Part shown: positions 44,457-53,330 of the stretch, in pieces
Position numbering within the stretch: the stretch's first letter is position 1
Layout: each line of letters opens with the position of its first letter
Assembly (NCBI GenBank): GCA_964585305.1
Contig: CAZPDM010000004.1
Coordinates: 25,911 to 89,910 of the forward strand
Direction of reading: 5' to 3'
DNA from: CAZPDM01 sp964585305
GTDB lineage: Bacteria > Planctomycetota > Uabimicrobiia > Uabimicrobiales > JABWCH01
Length of the DNA stretch: 64,000 nt
The notes under the pieces: generated by a model
Databases searched by the model: none
Seen by the model: only the letters and a program-made list of their open reading frames with translations
What the model was told of the DNA's origin: nothing
Program-made: the position numbers and the translations under genes

Positions 44457-44485
44457 TTGCAAATTCTTTTATAAATGGCTATGAT
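44457..44485 (+). promoter_or_regulatory. Candidate promoter of the LptB-like gene
   Basis: TTGCAA at 44457-44462, 17-bp spacer and TATGAT at 44480-44485. An overlapping alternative uses a TATAAA about 10 bp upstream. The hexamers are moderate, so confidence is limited. Confidence 0.45.
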
Positions 44486-44507
44486 AAGTAATTAGTAATT
44501 AAAAAAG

Positions 44508-44640
44508 TGCGAGAAATCACTAACCCTTTAGAGTGGCAATGAAAGCACTCCTAATAATAAGCTCGTAGGGCTTCAAAAATTTTTCCCACTTTGAGAGACT
44601 CCAGCCATTTATTTATGGCAGAGAATATGTTTTTTATATA
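44508..44640 (+). promoter_or_regulatory. Structured 5' leader of the LptB-like/kinase operon
   Basis: Several short stems can form between the promoter candidate and the start codon: GAGTG/CACTC, alternative CACT/AGTG pairs, AAGC/GCTT and GCCAT-TTATTT-ATGGC. It does not match any riboswitch consensus recognised here. It may be regulatory or only local structure. Confidence 0.35.
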
Positions 44641-44665
44641 GTTTTTTTTATAGTAGGAAATTTTC

Positions 44666-45718
44666 ATGGTATTTCATTTAAAAACTCAAGACTTAGTAAA
44701 AATTTATCAAAAACGTATGGTTGTAGATCATGTTTCCTTAGAAGTAAGACAGGGAGAAGTTGTAGGCATTTTAGGTCCAAATGGAGCAGGGAAAACAACT
44801 ACTTTTAGAATGGTAGTAGGGCTAATTCAACCAGACTCAGGTAAAATTTTTTTTAATGAAAAAGAAATTAGTAAAATAGCTATGTATAGTCGCGCTCGAT
44901 TAGGGATTGGTTATTTGCCACAGGAACCAACAATTTTTTCTCGACTAAATGTAGAAGAAAATTTAATGATTATTTTAGAACATTTATCTTTAAAAGCCGC
45001 AGAAAGACGCAAACGAATGGAGAATGTTTTAGGAGAAATGCAAATAGGTCACTTACGAAAGTCTTTAGCAGGAACTTTATCTGGCGGAGAGCGTCGGCGT
45101 TTAGAAATTGCTCGTACTTTGTTAACGGAGCCTTCCTTTATTATGCTTGATGAGCCTTTTGCAGCAGTGGATCCTAAGGTGGTAGAATCTTTGCAAGATT
45201 TAATTATTTCTTTGAAGCAAAAAAATATTGGGATTTTGATTACAGATCATAAACCTCGTGAAACTCTAAGCATTACCGATCGTACGTATATTATCAGTAA
45301 AGGGAAAATTTTAAAACATGGCCCAACAGTTGATTTAGTCAACGATGATGAAGTTCGTAATTTATATTTGGGGGAACGTTTTATTATGCCAGAGGCAAGT
45401 TTATCTGCTACCTCTGAATTTCAAATTATACAACCAGGGATTGATCCCAAATCACAGCGTGGCAAAATTATGAAATTATTGGAAAAGAACCTTTACGAAG
45501 AGGCTATACCAATGCTTAATACTTTAATTCAGGCAAATAGTAAAGATACACAATCGTATTTTCAGAGAGGTTTTTGTTTTTATCGTTTGCATGATTATAC
45601 TTCAGCTAAATTAGATTTTTACCGTGTTTGGCAAATGGATGAAGAATTTCCTCATGTAAAAAAAATGTTGCTTAAATGCCAAGAGAAATTGGGCATTGTT
45701 TCAAAACCAACTACATAA
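44666..45718 (+). CDS. lptB: LptB-like ABC transporter ATPase with C-terminal TPR-like extension
   Basis: Residues 1-240 match LptB, the ATPase that powers LPS transport to the outer membrane: LGPNGAGKTTTF Walker A near residue 36, YLPQEPTIFSRLNVEENL (the LptB Q-loop form), LSGGERRRLEIAR signature, FIMLDEPFAAVDP Walker B and LITDHKPRETLSITDR, the LptB-type switch with Lys in place of the usual Asn. Length 350 exceeds the normal about 240. The extra about 100 residues contain at least one TPR-like unit (KNLYEEAIPMLNTLIQANSKDTQ, FQRGFCFYRLHDYTSAKLDF). The kinase gene begins 16 bp after its stop. No lptC, lptA or lptFG gene is adjacent. Confidence 0.88.
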   Translation: MVFHLKTQDLVKIYQKRMVVDHVSLEVRQGEVVGILGPNGAGKTTTFRMVVGLIQPDSGKIFFNEKEISKIAMYSRARLGIGYLPQEPTIFSRLNVEENLMIILEHLSLKAAERRKRMENVLGEMQIGHLRKSLAGTLSGGERRRLEIARTLLTEPSFIMLDEPFAAVDPKVVESLQDLIISLKQKNIGILITDHKPRETLSITDRTYIISKGKILKHGPTVDLVNDDEVRNLYLGERFIMPEASLSATSEFQIIQPGIDPKSQRGKIMKLLEKNLYEEAIPMLNTLIQANSKDTQSYFQRGFCFYRLHDYTSAKLDFYRVWQMDEEFPHVKKMLLKCQEKLGIVSKPTT

Positions 45719-45734
45719 AATAAGGGTGTTAAGT

Positions 45735-48700
45735 ATGAAAGATTATCCGCATCAATCGGATGGTTCCAATTCAGAAAACTTCCCAAACTCATCTACACAT
45801 CCTACTAAATTTTGGGAATTTGTTGATTCTAGAGTACAATCTCAAGAAGAAGTTGAAAAGTTTTGTGAGCAAAAAGGGTTTTCTCTTTCAAAGCGTGTTG
45901 CGAGTGGCGGTTTTGGATCTGTTTATTCAGGGCAAGATGTATTAGATGGAACAAAAGTGGCTATAAAAGTATTAGACTTCTGTCCCCATCATTCAGAAAT
46001 TACTACACAATTTTGGATGCAATCTTCTTCTAGCCATTGCGAAGTATATGTTGAAACTGCGCACACAATTCAAGATATGCTTGCGCAACGTCCAGTTTTA
46101 TTAGATATTAAAGATATTATTCCTTTTATTATTGGCTATGAAACAATCGAATTAAAAAATGGGCAAATTTTTATTGAGGATTTTTCGAGTACAGACATTA
46201 TTATCAATAATATTGTTGAATTAGAATATATAAAATATCCACAATTAGTTGAATATTTATGTAAAGAAGATTTTCTTTATCAATTAAACCGTGTTTCAGA
46301 AAAGTTTCTTCCAGGAATATTAGAATTATGGTTATATCAAATTTTAGATAATGTAAAACTTAGGAATATTTCTTTGCTTGATTTATGGAATTTGGCTCCT
46401 CAAATCAATTGTGAATTTTCCTGGCAACAAGTTGATACATGTTATGAATTTGTCTCTGCGTATTCTCTTTTATTTCCTCAAAATATTAATTTTTCTTTAA
46501 AAGAAATTGTCGATCAAAGTCGAAAATTGTTTGCTGATCATGGTCGCAGTTTAATTTCAGAATTATTATATGGTCTTCCATATAATGATTGTTGGAAGTT
46601 TTCCTGGATTCCAGAAGACTGGGAAAGATTAAATAATATTTTTTTAGAACGTATTATTTCATTTGAGAAATTTTTTATAAATCATTCTTTAAAAGAAATT
46701 CGAACACATTGGCCAGATTTTTTTAAGCTAAAATATAAGCAAAATTTACCGGCTGGTGTAGTCTTAAAAGAATTACAAGGGGATTTGAAAAACGAAGTAA
46801 AACGATTATTGGCTGTCAAACATGAAACTATTACTGCGAATGCTATGCAATTCTCAGATAGTGAATTAAATCAAGTTTTATTTCCTCCTCAAAGTATAGG
46901 AAAAAATAACGAAAATATTATTATTATTTCAAAGTTTTTATGGGATTGGACGGAAATTTTACCTTCTCATTTTTGTTACTCTCCTAACAATACTTCTCAA
47001 AGTTTGGTAGAGGAAGAAGAAAAACAATCCTATCTTGCTTTTCCCGCAGTCATTTTTTTAGTATATTATGCTGCGCGTCTTTTGCTAAAAAGTAACTGGA
47101 TATTGGGAGATATAAAACCTGGCAATTTTAAAATGACATTAACAGGTGAGTGGAAGTTAATTGATTATGGAGGACATTTCCCTAAGGATTTATTTGAAGA
47201 AAGCTATGAAAATCTTGTAGGAAGTAATGATTACTCTTGTTATTCTTTATTTCATCTGTTAAATATGCCTTCAGATATTGAAGTAGAATCTGATTTAGTT
47301 ACGAGCGCGAAAAGTTTGAATTCCCGTTGGTTTTCTTTAGTAAAAGTTGCAGTAAGAATGATGACGGGAAAAGTGGCAGATTATTTGCGTGGTACAGATT
47401 TGAATCGTGCTCTTTTACATGATTTTCAAGGGTATCAGGAAACTATTTTCCAAAGATTGATAGACAGTTTAATAAATAAATTAGAAAGTGTTTGCCACTA
47501 CAAACATTTTTCTCTTGTAGAGAAGGATGTTGACAAGTTTTTTTTAGAAGGAAAAAATCTAGGATTAGAAATTGCTTTACGTCGTTTTCTATTTCTTCTT
47601 GGTATGAGTTTGACTGGATACTGCCCATATTCTCTGCTGGATGAAGAAATGCAGAGGAAGCTAATAATTAAGTATACACAGGAGTCTGTTGAGTATAGTA
47701 CTTGGAAAGTATTACAGGAAGAGGATAAAATTATTGTAGTTGAATATTCTCTTGATGCGTGCAGGCTAGATCGTAAAGGACTTCATCCAGAACAAGCAAT
47801 AAAACTTATGGAATTATTATTTCCAGGGATCTCAAAATTATATTCGGAACAATATGATACTTGGCAAAAGAGGCAGAACGTTTTGAATAATTTGCAAAGC
47901 ATAGGTTTAGTCGATGTTGCAAGTTATTTTAATCCTCCTCAAATAAAAGTTTTTCTGATGCATGTCCAAGAATGTTTTAAAATGATTGCTCAAGCAAATT
48001 GGCTTGACATAAATTTGCTTCGTAATTTATGGAATTCAAAAGATTTCCCTGAAGAATACATTTTAAAGTTAAATGAGGAAATAACAAATATCATTCAGAC
48101 ACGACAAGTTCAGCAACTTAATTTGAATTTTATATCTCATACCTTAGAAAAATTGCGTAGTTGGCAAGAACAATGTTTTAAAAAGTATATCTTGGTTTAT
48201 TTTCAAACAGGTCATAACTTGGAAATGTTGGGTAATAAAGACTTTGAATTGATTATTGTGCAATCTTATATTTTAGATCGTTATGCACGGGTACAATATG
48301 CTTGGGAAATTCAACAGCAAGATTTATTAGAAAATGCGTTAGCAGATCATTGGATAGAAAAGAAAGATATTACGGAAATTTGCTGGCTTGAAAATGTTTA
48401 TCAGTGGATAAAAAATATTAGTCGCAGTCATGTATTAGTCTACCATGAATTAAATCAGCAAAATTATTCTCAGTCGGAACTTTCTATCTGGGAAGAATTC
48501 TTACAAAACTATCGTAAAAAAGTAGAAAAACATCTTTTTTATTCATCAGAAATAGATTTTACGGGAAGTAGCATAGCTTCTTTATATAATCTAGTAAAAT
48601 CTTTAAGTAAATATTTGAATAAGAATGATCGAAAAAAGTTATTTTTTTTTGAAAATTTGCTCGATACTTATTGTTTATTTCCTTGGGCAAATTTATTTAT

Positions 48701-50894
48701 TATTGAGAATATGCTAGATTTCTTCTATAAGAGTGTACATGGATTATTTCAAGAATGGCATACATATTTAAAACCGTCTGGTTATGGACAATGGGCTAAG
48801 AGTCCTAAAGATTATCAAGAATTTATCGATATTCTCCAAGCCATTTTGCAGCAATTGCCGGAACACCAACAAACATTTATGACAGCATCCCCTTTAGAAT
48901 TTGAAAATTTTTCAACAATTTCTTTAGCTACTTTACCTAAAATTATTCAACATTTATCTTTTGTTTTTTCTTATATTCACCGTGAATATAAAGAGATGGA
49001 GAATTATGTACATTGCCATTTTCTCATGTCAGCTCTTTCTACCGATCAACTTCCTTTAGAATACCTTTATCAAAAGCTTAAAAAATTAACAAAATTTATT
49101 CATAATGACTTTGAATTAGAATATTCTCTAAGTAAGCTACAATGGGATTTAGATTTCTTTGATAAAGAATTAGGCAAGTGGCATATTGTCTATCATAAAA
49201 CAAAAATAATCCTTGAAGATTTGGAAAAGCTTTGTCATCGGTGGAGTGAATATGCTAATGCTCAAGGTTGGACGCTGACAACAATTCGTCAAAATCGCCA
49301 TTCAATTACAGGTATTGAAATAGATCAACGGGCATTATTCGAAGAATATAATTCTGAAGTTCATCAAGATTTTGTGATGGATCAATTGAAGATACGGCTT
49401 GGTCGTTTTATTATGAGGTGGTGTCAAAATGATTGGCAAATGGGCACAAATGAACAAAAAGCAATTTCTCAGTTATTTGATATAATTTATCAATATGGCC
49501 TTTTATTAAAACCCGATCATTACGCATCTGATCCAATTTTGGCAAATATTTATCAACTTTTGCGTAGGCATACGGAACAATTTAAAGATATACCATCTGC
49601 TTTATCAGATATTAAGAAAATTAGTTTAGCCCGTTGGAAAAATGTTACTGCTGCTGATTTACGCAACCAATTTTTGCAGTTGCTTCCGGAAGAAGTGCAA
49701 GAGCCTAATTTTACTCGAAGTGTTTTGTTAGAATTTTTGCAGTATCAGGCGGATTTAAGTCGTGTTCCTCAACAACCAGCAATTCGCAAAAAAATACTTT
49801 CTATGCAGTTACAAAGAGAACATCAAGAATTACAAAAGAAATATGCTTTTATTCAGCAGCAATATCCGGAGCAGCTTTTATCAGTAACAAATTTAGCTTT
49901 GGTAAAAAAAGATGATGATGTCCAAACGTTACTTAAAGAAGCCCAGGAAATTTGGAGCTACAAGATTCAAGTTTTCAGCGATTATCTTAAAATAGAACAA
50001 CGTATTTTAGAGATAGAATCTCAGCAGATTCCTTGGAATTGGCGTGAGTTCTTCAAAGATTCTAAAAATAAATTTTTATTGGCAATTTATCCAGAGTTAA
50101 AAAACCCAGAAATAAGTGATATTTTTTTAACTATCTTTGATCTTAACCCTTTACCGGATCCAAAAGAAATCAAAGATTTTATGCAAAAGTGTTATCATTT
50201 CCATTTGCAGGAAGATCATCGTAATCAAATTCGAGAAATTTTGTCAAATAGCAGAAGTTCTCAAACAGAATGTTTTGACCGAGCTAAAGCATATCTTGAT
50301 GTAAATTGCATTCCTTGGGCAGAGGAAGAAGTACGTCGTATTTTGGAACAGGTTCCAGTACAAACAACTGTAAAAGAACAATTTTGGCAGAAATATTTTG
50401 ATGTACGAAAACAAATGGCTGCAAGCCGTCGTATTAAAAGAGAAAATCGCTTTCTTGATAAAATTCATCAATCCAGTCCAGAGGAAATTCCCAATGTACT
50501 GCTGTTAGAACTTTGGCTTAATAAGTTTTGTACTGCTGTGGAAATATCTATAGTTTATTATTTTTTTGATGAATTTGAACAATTACTCCCAGATACTCAA
50601 CAGAAAATTTATGAATCTTTAGCAAATGCCAGCCAATCTTCAGATATTGCAAGTTTTTTTAATTGGCTATTCCATTATTATCTTTTCAATCCTACGCTTC
50701 AATTGCTTGATAATGCTTCCATTTTTGGAGGAAGATCAAGTGAACAAATTCTTTCTAAATTGGTTTTAAAATATAAACTGCAGGATATTCCCGTGCGAGT
50801 CCAAGCACAATTGGTGAAATCTATTAAAGAAAAATTGGGATTAGGTTGGCCTAAACCTCAGATTGTTTCCTATATTTATAGTATGATCGAATAA
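45735..50894 (+). CDS. Giant protein with a split, divergent protein-kinase domain
   Basis: Start ATG 45735 with AAGGGT upstream gives 1719 residues. Near residue 53 is a glycine loop, RVASGGFGSVYSGQD, and VAIKVLD supplies the ATP lysine. The catalytic loop appears only at about 456-466 as ILGDIKPGNFKM (Asp459, Lys461, Asn464), then KLIDYGG (Asp477, DYG for DFG). So about 380 residues are inserted where the alpha-C to beta-5 region should be. There is no HRD His-Arg. The remaining about 1200 residues are predominantly helical, without recognised repeats, transmembrane segments or known motifs. It may be an active kinase or a pseudokinase scaffold. Its operon partner is the LptB-like gene; whether they interact is unknown. 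Confidence 0.75.
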   Translation: MKDYPHQSDGSNSENFPNSSTHPTKFWEFVDSRVQSQEEVEKFCEQKGFSLSKRVASGGFGSVYSGQDVLDGTKVAIKVLDFCPHHSEITTQFWMQSSSSHCEVYVETAHTIQDMLAQRPVLLDIKDIIPFIIGYETIELKNGQIFIEDFSSTDIIINNIVELEYIKYPQLVEYLCKEDFLYQLNRVSEKFLPGILELWLYQILDNVKLRNISLLDLWNLAPQINCEFSWQQVDTCYEFVSAYSLLFPQNINFSLKEIVDQSRKLFADHGRSLISELLYGLPYNDCWKFSWIPEDWERLNNIFLERIISFEKFFINHSLKEIRTHWPDFFKLKYKQNLPAGVVLKELQGDLKNEVKRLLAVKHETITANAMQFSDSELNQVLFPPQSIGKNNENIIIISKFLWDWTEILPSHFCYSPNNTSQSLVEEEEKQSYLAFPAVIFLVYYAARLLLKSNWILGDIKPGNFKMTLTGEWKLIDYGGHFPKDLFEESYENLVGSNDYSCYSLFHLLNMPSDIEVESDLVTSAKSLNSRWFSLVKVAVRMMTGKVADYLRGTDLNRALLHDFQGYQETIFQRLIDSLINKLESVCHYKHFSLVEKDVDKFFLEGKNLGLEIALRRFLFLLGMSLTGYCPYSLLDEEMQRKLIIKYTQESVEYSTWKVLQEEDKIIVVEYSLDACRLDRKGLHPEQAIKLMELLFPGISKLYSEQYDTWQKRQNVLNNLQSIGLVDVASYFNPPQIKVFLMHVQECFKMIAQANWLDINLLRNLWNSKDFPEEYILKLNEEITNIIQTRQVQQLNLNFISHTLEKLRSWQEQCFKKYILVYFQTGHNLEMLGNKDFELIIVQSYILDRYARVQYAWEIQQQDLLENALADHWIEKKDITEICWLENVYQWIKNISRSHVLVYHELNQQNYSQSELSIWEEFLQNYRKKVEKHLFYSSEIDFTGSSIASLYNLVKSLSKYLNKNDRKKLFFFENLLDTYCLFPWANLFIIENMLDFFYKSVHGLFQEWHTYLKPSGYGQWAKSPKDYQEFIDILQAILQQLPEHQQTFMTASPLEFENFSTISLATLPKIIQHLSFVFSYIHREYKEMENYVHCHFLMSALSTDQLPLEYLYQKLKKLTKFIHNDFELEYSLSKLQWDLDFFDKELGKWHIVYHKTKIILEDLEKLCHRWSEYANAQGWTLTTIRQNRHSITGIEIDQRALFEEYNSEVHQDFVMDQLKIRLGRFIMRWCQNDWQMGTNEQKAISQLFDIIYQYGLLLKPDHYASDPILANIYQLLRRHTEQFKDIPSALSDIKKISLARWKNVTAADLRNQFLQLLPEEVQEPNFTRSVLLEFLQYQADLSRVPQQPAIRKKILSMQLQREHQELQKKYAFIQQQYPEQLLSVTNLALVKKDDDVQTLLKEAQEIWSYKIQVFSDYLKIEQRILEIESQQIPWNWREFFKDSKNKFLLAIYPELKNPEISDIFLTIFDLNPLPDPKEIKDFMQKCYHFHLQEDHRNQIREILSNSRSSQTECFDRAKAYLDVNCIPWAEEEVRRILEQVPVQTTVKEQFWQKYFDVRKQMAASRRIKRENRFLDKIHQSSPEEIPNVLLLELWLNKFCTAVEISIVYYFFDEFEQLLPDTQQKIYESLANASQSSDIASFFNWLFHYYLFNPTLQLLDNASIFGGRSSEQILSKLVLKYKLQDIPVRVQAQLVKSIKEKLGLGWPKPQIVSYIYSMIE

Positions 50895-50906
50895 TTTCTT
50901 CTAGCT

Positions 50907-51111
50907 AAATGAATGGACAAAAGTTTTTGGACTAAAAAATAAGCCAACTACGTGTTTGAAATTCAACTGTGAGGAATTGAACCCGCCGCTGCAATTTTTT
51001 TTCGTTAAAGCTCTTTGTTTATAAATGGTGGGTTAATTCTTACCATGCACATCAGTGCATGGACAAGTTTACTAAGCTAAAGTTAGTATTGAGATAGGAA
51101 TGTATAATAAA
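50907..51111 (+). repeat. Structured intergenic repeat, copy 2
   Basis: About 205 nt, the inverted partner of 2829-3030. The long stem is GGAATT-G-AACCCGCC (50973-50987) with GGTGGGTTAATTCT (51027-51040). A perfect eight-base-pair hairpin CCATGCAC-ATCA-GTGCATGG follows at 51043-51062. Compared with copy 1, substitutions in these stems turn Watson-Crick pairs into G-U or the reverse and keep the pairing. It begins 13 bp after the kinase stop and ends 44 bp before the ferredoxin gene start. Confidence 0.85.
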
Positions 51112-51155
51112 TTCTTACTCCAAATACTTTTGGCAGACTACTTAGAAAGTAAGGT

Positions 51156-51875
51156 ATGCAGATTCTTTATTGTGATTGTGTTCATAGTACTATCATTCCC
51201 CAGGATAGTAAAGATCAGATAAAAAAAGCCTTAGTACAAAGTGGATTAAAAGTGGATTATATTCCTGACTTATGCAAATTGGCAGCAGAATCTAATCCCA
51301 TGCTGAAAGAAATTTCATGGGCAGAGACTATTATTATTGCTTGTTATCCACGTGCTGTATATTGGCTTTTAAAGTGCGTTGGTATTAGCATAGAGACATC
51401 TCAAATATGGAATATGAAAGAATTATCAGGAATAGATATTGTGAAAAAAATTGAGGAAATTTCTCAAAAAAATTCAGATAATACTTTACATAATATTCCT
51501 CAACAAACTAATAATTCTAATACAGATGCTCCTTGGATCCCATGGTTTCCTGTTCTTGATTACGATCGCTGTTGCAATTGTAAACAGTGTCTAAATTTTT
51601 GCCTATTTGGTGTATATTCTCAAAAAGAAGGCAAAGTTACTGTAAAAAATCCTAAATCATGTAAAAATAATTGTCCTGCTTGTGCCAGGATTTGCCCTGC
51701 ATGTGCAATCATTTTTCCCAAATGTCCAGAAACGCCTTTACAAGGTGCTCCAGTTCCTAGCGATTATAAACCTACTAATCTCCAACAAATGCTTGGCTCT
51801 GATCCACAAAAAGCCTTGCACGAACGGCGATTAAAAGCAAGAAATATTTTAGCAGCAAAGAAAAAAAATAATTAA
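51156..51875 (+). CDS. Two-cluster 4Fe-4S ferredoxin-domain protein
   Basis: A 239-residue protein. Residues 1-85 form an unrecognised N-terminal domain with early cysteines (YCDC at 5-8, IACYPRAV near 62). After a polar linker, about residues 138-180 carry two 4Fe-4S motifs: DRCCNCKQCLNFC (CxxCxxCxxxC) and a second set within CKNNCPACARICPAC, with further cysteines ending FPKC. The C-terminus is basic. This indicates an electron-transfer protein or a maturation factor; the partner is unknown. The gene starts just after the structured repeat, so the repeat is in or near its 5' leader. ATG 51156 has a weak site (AGAAAG). Confidence 0.8.
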   Translation: MQILYCDCVHSTIIPQDSKDQIKKALVQSGLKVDYIPDLCKLAAESNPMLKEISWAETIIIACYPRAVYWLLKCVGISIETSQIWNMKELSGIDIVKKIEEISQKNSDNTLHNIPQQTNNSNTDAPWIPWFPVLDYDRCCNCKQCLNFCLFGVYSQKEGKVTVKNPKSCKNNCPACARICPACAIIFPKCPETPLQGAPVPSDYKPTNLQQMLGSDPQKALHERRLKARNILAAKKKNN

Positions 51876-51949
51876 ACAATGAGGAAAATAGCTTTTTAAG
51901 ACTATTTCCCTCAAGATTTTTTTATAAAAAATTTTGACGGAAAAAAATT

Positions 51950-53194
51950 GTGAAAAAAATTTTTTTAAACTTAAATAAAATTTCCACAGTATGGAAATTG
52001 ATCACTATATTTATTCTTGCCTTTTTAATTAGATTGGCAATTAACATTGTTTTTCAAGGGTTAAATTCCCCCCCCGATCCTGATGTTGGTGCAGATCATG
52101 TAGAATACGATATACTTGCTCAAAATCTTGTCTCAGGAAAAGGCTTTGTTTTGGATGATTTTGGGTTGCCAACAACTGAACGGCCACCAGGGGTTTCTTT
52201 TTTATTATTTCCTATTTATTATATATTTGGTGTAAATTACATACTTGCTAGGATTATGTTTTGTTTATTAGGAGCAGGAACTTGTATTATTGTATATTTT
52301 ATTAGCAAAAAGATATTAAACGAAACATTTTCTATCATTACTGCTCTTTTTCTTGCTTTTTATCCCATGCACTTTTATTATAGTTCTCATTTATTTTCTG
52401 AAGTTCCTTGGGCTTTTTTTATGAGCCTTGCAGTTTGGTGGACAATACTATTTCAGGAGAAACAACAAATAAGATATGGAATTCTTGTGGGAATTGCTGT
52501 AGGTATTAGTACATATATTCGCCCCACAGCTTTATTTTATTTACCTTTTTATAGTTTTTTATGTTTCGTTTATTTTTGGAAAATACCTAAGATTTTGTTA
52601 AAGTTAGTTCTTACTCCTATCTTTATTACAATACTTATTCTTATTCCATGGACAGTAAGAAATTATTACGTAACAGGACATCTTGTTTTGATTTCTACAC
52701 ATGGAGGTGTAACCTTTTTAGGTGCACATAATGAAAAAATATTAAATGATCCTAAAGAAATTGGAAGCTGGATTCGTGTTTCTGAATTAGAGGTTTGGGC
52801 AGAATGTAAAAAAATGCCAAATAATTATGAACTAGATAAAGCGGCATATCGTTATGGAATAGACTTTGTCAAGAATCATATTAAAGATATGCCTAAATTA
52901 GAATTGATGAAGTTGTATCGTTTAATTACTCCAATATACAACACACCCAATAAGATGTTTAACCTTATAGGTGGTTTGGGATGGGGACTAATTTTTCCTT
53001 TTGTAATTTTAGGAATATTGATATCGTGGAAAAATCGCATTTTTTTATCATTACATAGTGCGGTTCTCCTTACTCTTTTCATTGCTCTTGTTTTCTATGG
53101 TAGCCATCGTTTTAGAGAATCTATTTCCCCGATGTTAATGATTTACACATCTGTAGGTCTAAGTTATTTGCAATCTAAAATTTATAAAAGCTAG
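51950..53194 (+). CDS. Glycosyltransferase family 39-like membrane protein (ArnT/PMT_2 type)
   Basis: A 414-residue integral membrane protein with about 10-11 hydrophobic segments. The first periplasmic loop has ADHVEYDILAQNLVSGKGF near residue 49, the acidic motif and following block typical of GT-C transferases of the ArnT/PMT_2 family. Then come ERPPGVSFLL, FSEVPWAFFMSLA and YIRPTALFYLPF. Such enzymes move a sugar from a polyprenyl-phosphate carrier to a lipid or protein outside the membrane. Acceptor and donor are unknown. Translation begins at GTG 51950 with a weak GACGG site; no in-frame ATG lies nearby. Confidence 0.82.
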   Translation: MKKIFLNLNKISTVWKLITIFILAFLIRLAINIVFQGLNSPPDPDVGADHVEYDILAQNLVSGKGFVLDDFGLPTTERPPGVSFLLFPIYYIFGVNYILARIMFCLLGAGTCIIVYFISKKILNETFSIITALFLAFYPMHFYYSSHLFSEVPWAFFMSLAVWWTILFQEKQQIRYGILVGIAVGISTYIRPTALFYLPFYSFLCFVYFWKIPKILLKLVLTPIFITILILIPWTVRNYYVTGHLVLISTHGGVTFLGAHNEKILNDPKEIGSWIRVSELEVWAECKKMPNNYELDKAAYRYGIDFVKNHIKDMPKLELMKLYRLITPIYNTPNKMFNLIGGLGWGLIFPFVILGILISWKNRIFLSLHSAVLLTLFIALVFYGSHRFRESISPMLMIYTSVGLSYLQSKIYKS

Positions 53195-53211
53195 GAAAAT
53201 ATTTGTTGCGG

Positions 53212-53235
53212 CCTTTGATTGTACTCAATCAAAGG
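53212..53235 (+). terminator. Terminator-like hairpin after the GT39-like gene
   Basis: CCTTTGATTG (53212-53221) pairs perfectly with CAATCAAAGG (53226-53235) about 18 bp after the stop codon. Only a weak T stretch follows. Confidence 0.6.
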
Positions 53236-53330
53236 TTAATCAACAAAGTATTTTCCGTTAAAAATATAAGTAGGAAAATATAAGTTAAAAAAATAGACTA
53301 ATTTTTAAAGATTGTAAGTGAGAGGAAAAT

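Larger units (their letters stand above)
44230..44665. other. Gene-free region: tRNA promoter and structured leader
   Basis: The divergent intergenic region between tRNA-Gln and the LptB-like gene. It holds the leftward tRNA promoter and, from about 44457, a rightward promoter candidate followed by a leader of about 170 nt with several hairpins, listed separately. No small open frame is convincing. Confidence 0.65.

Noticed and set aside
44508..44640. Known riboswitch (for example c-di-GMP or SAM)
   Set aside because: The conserved core sequences of those classes were not found; only generic stems are present.
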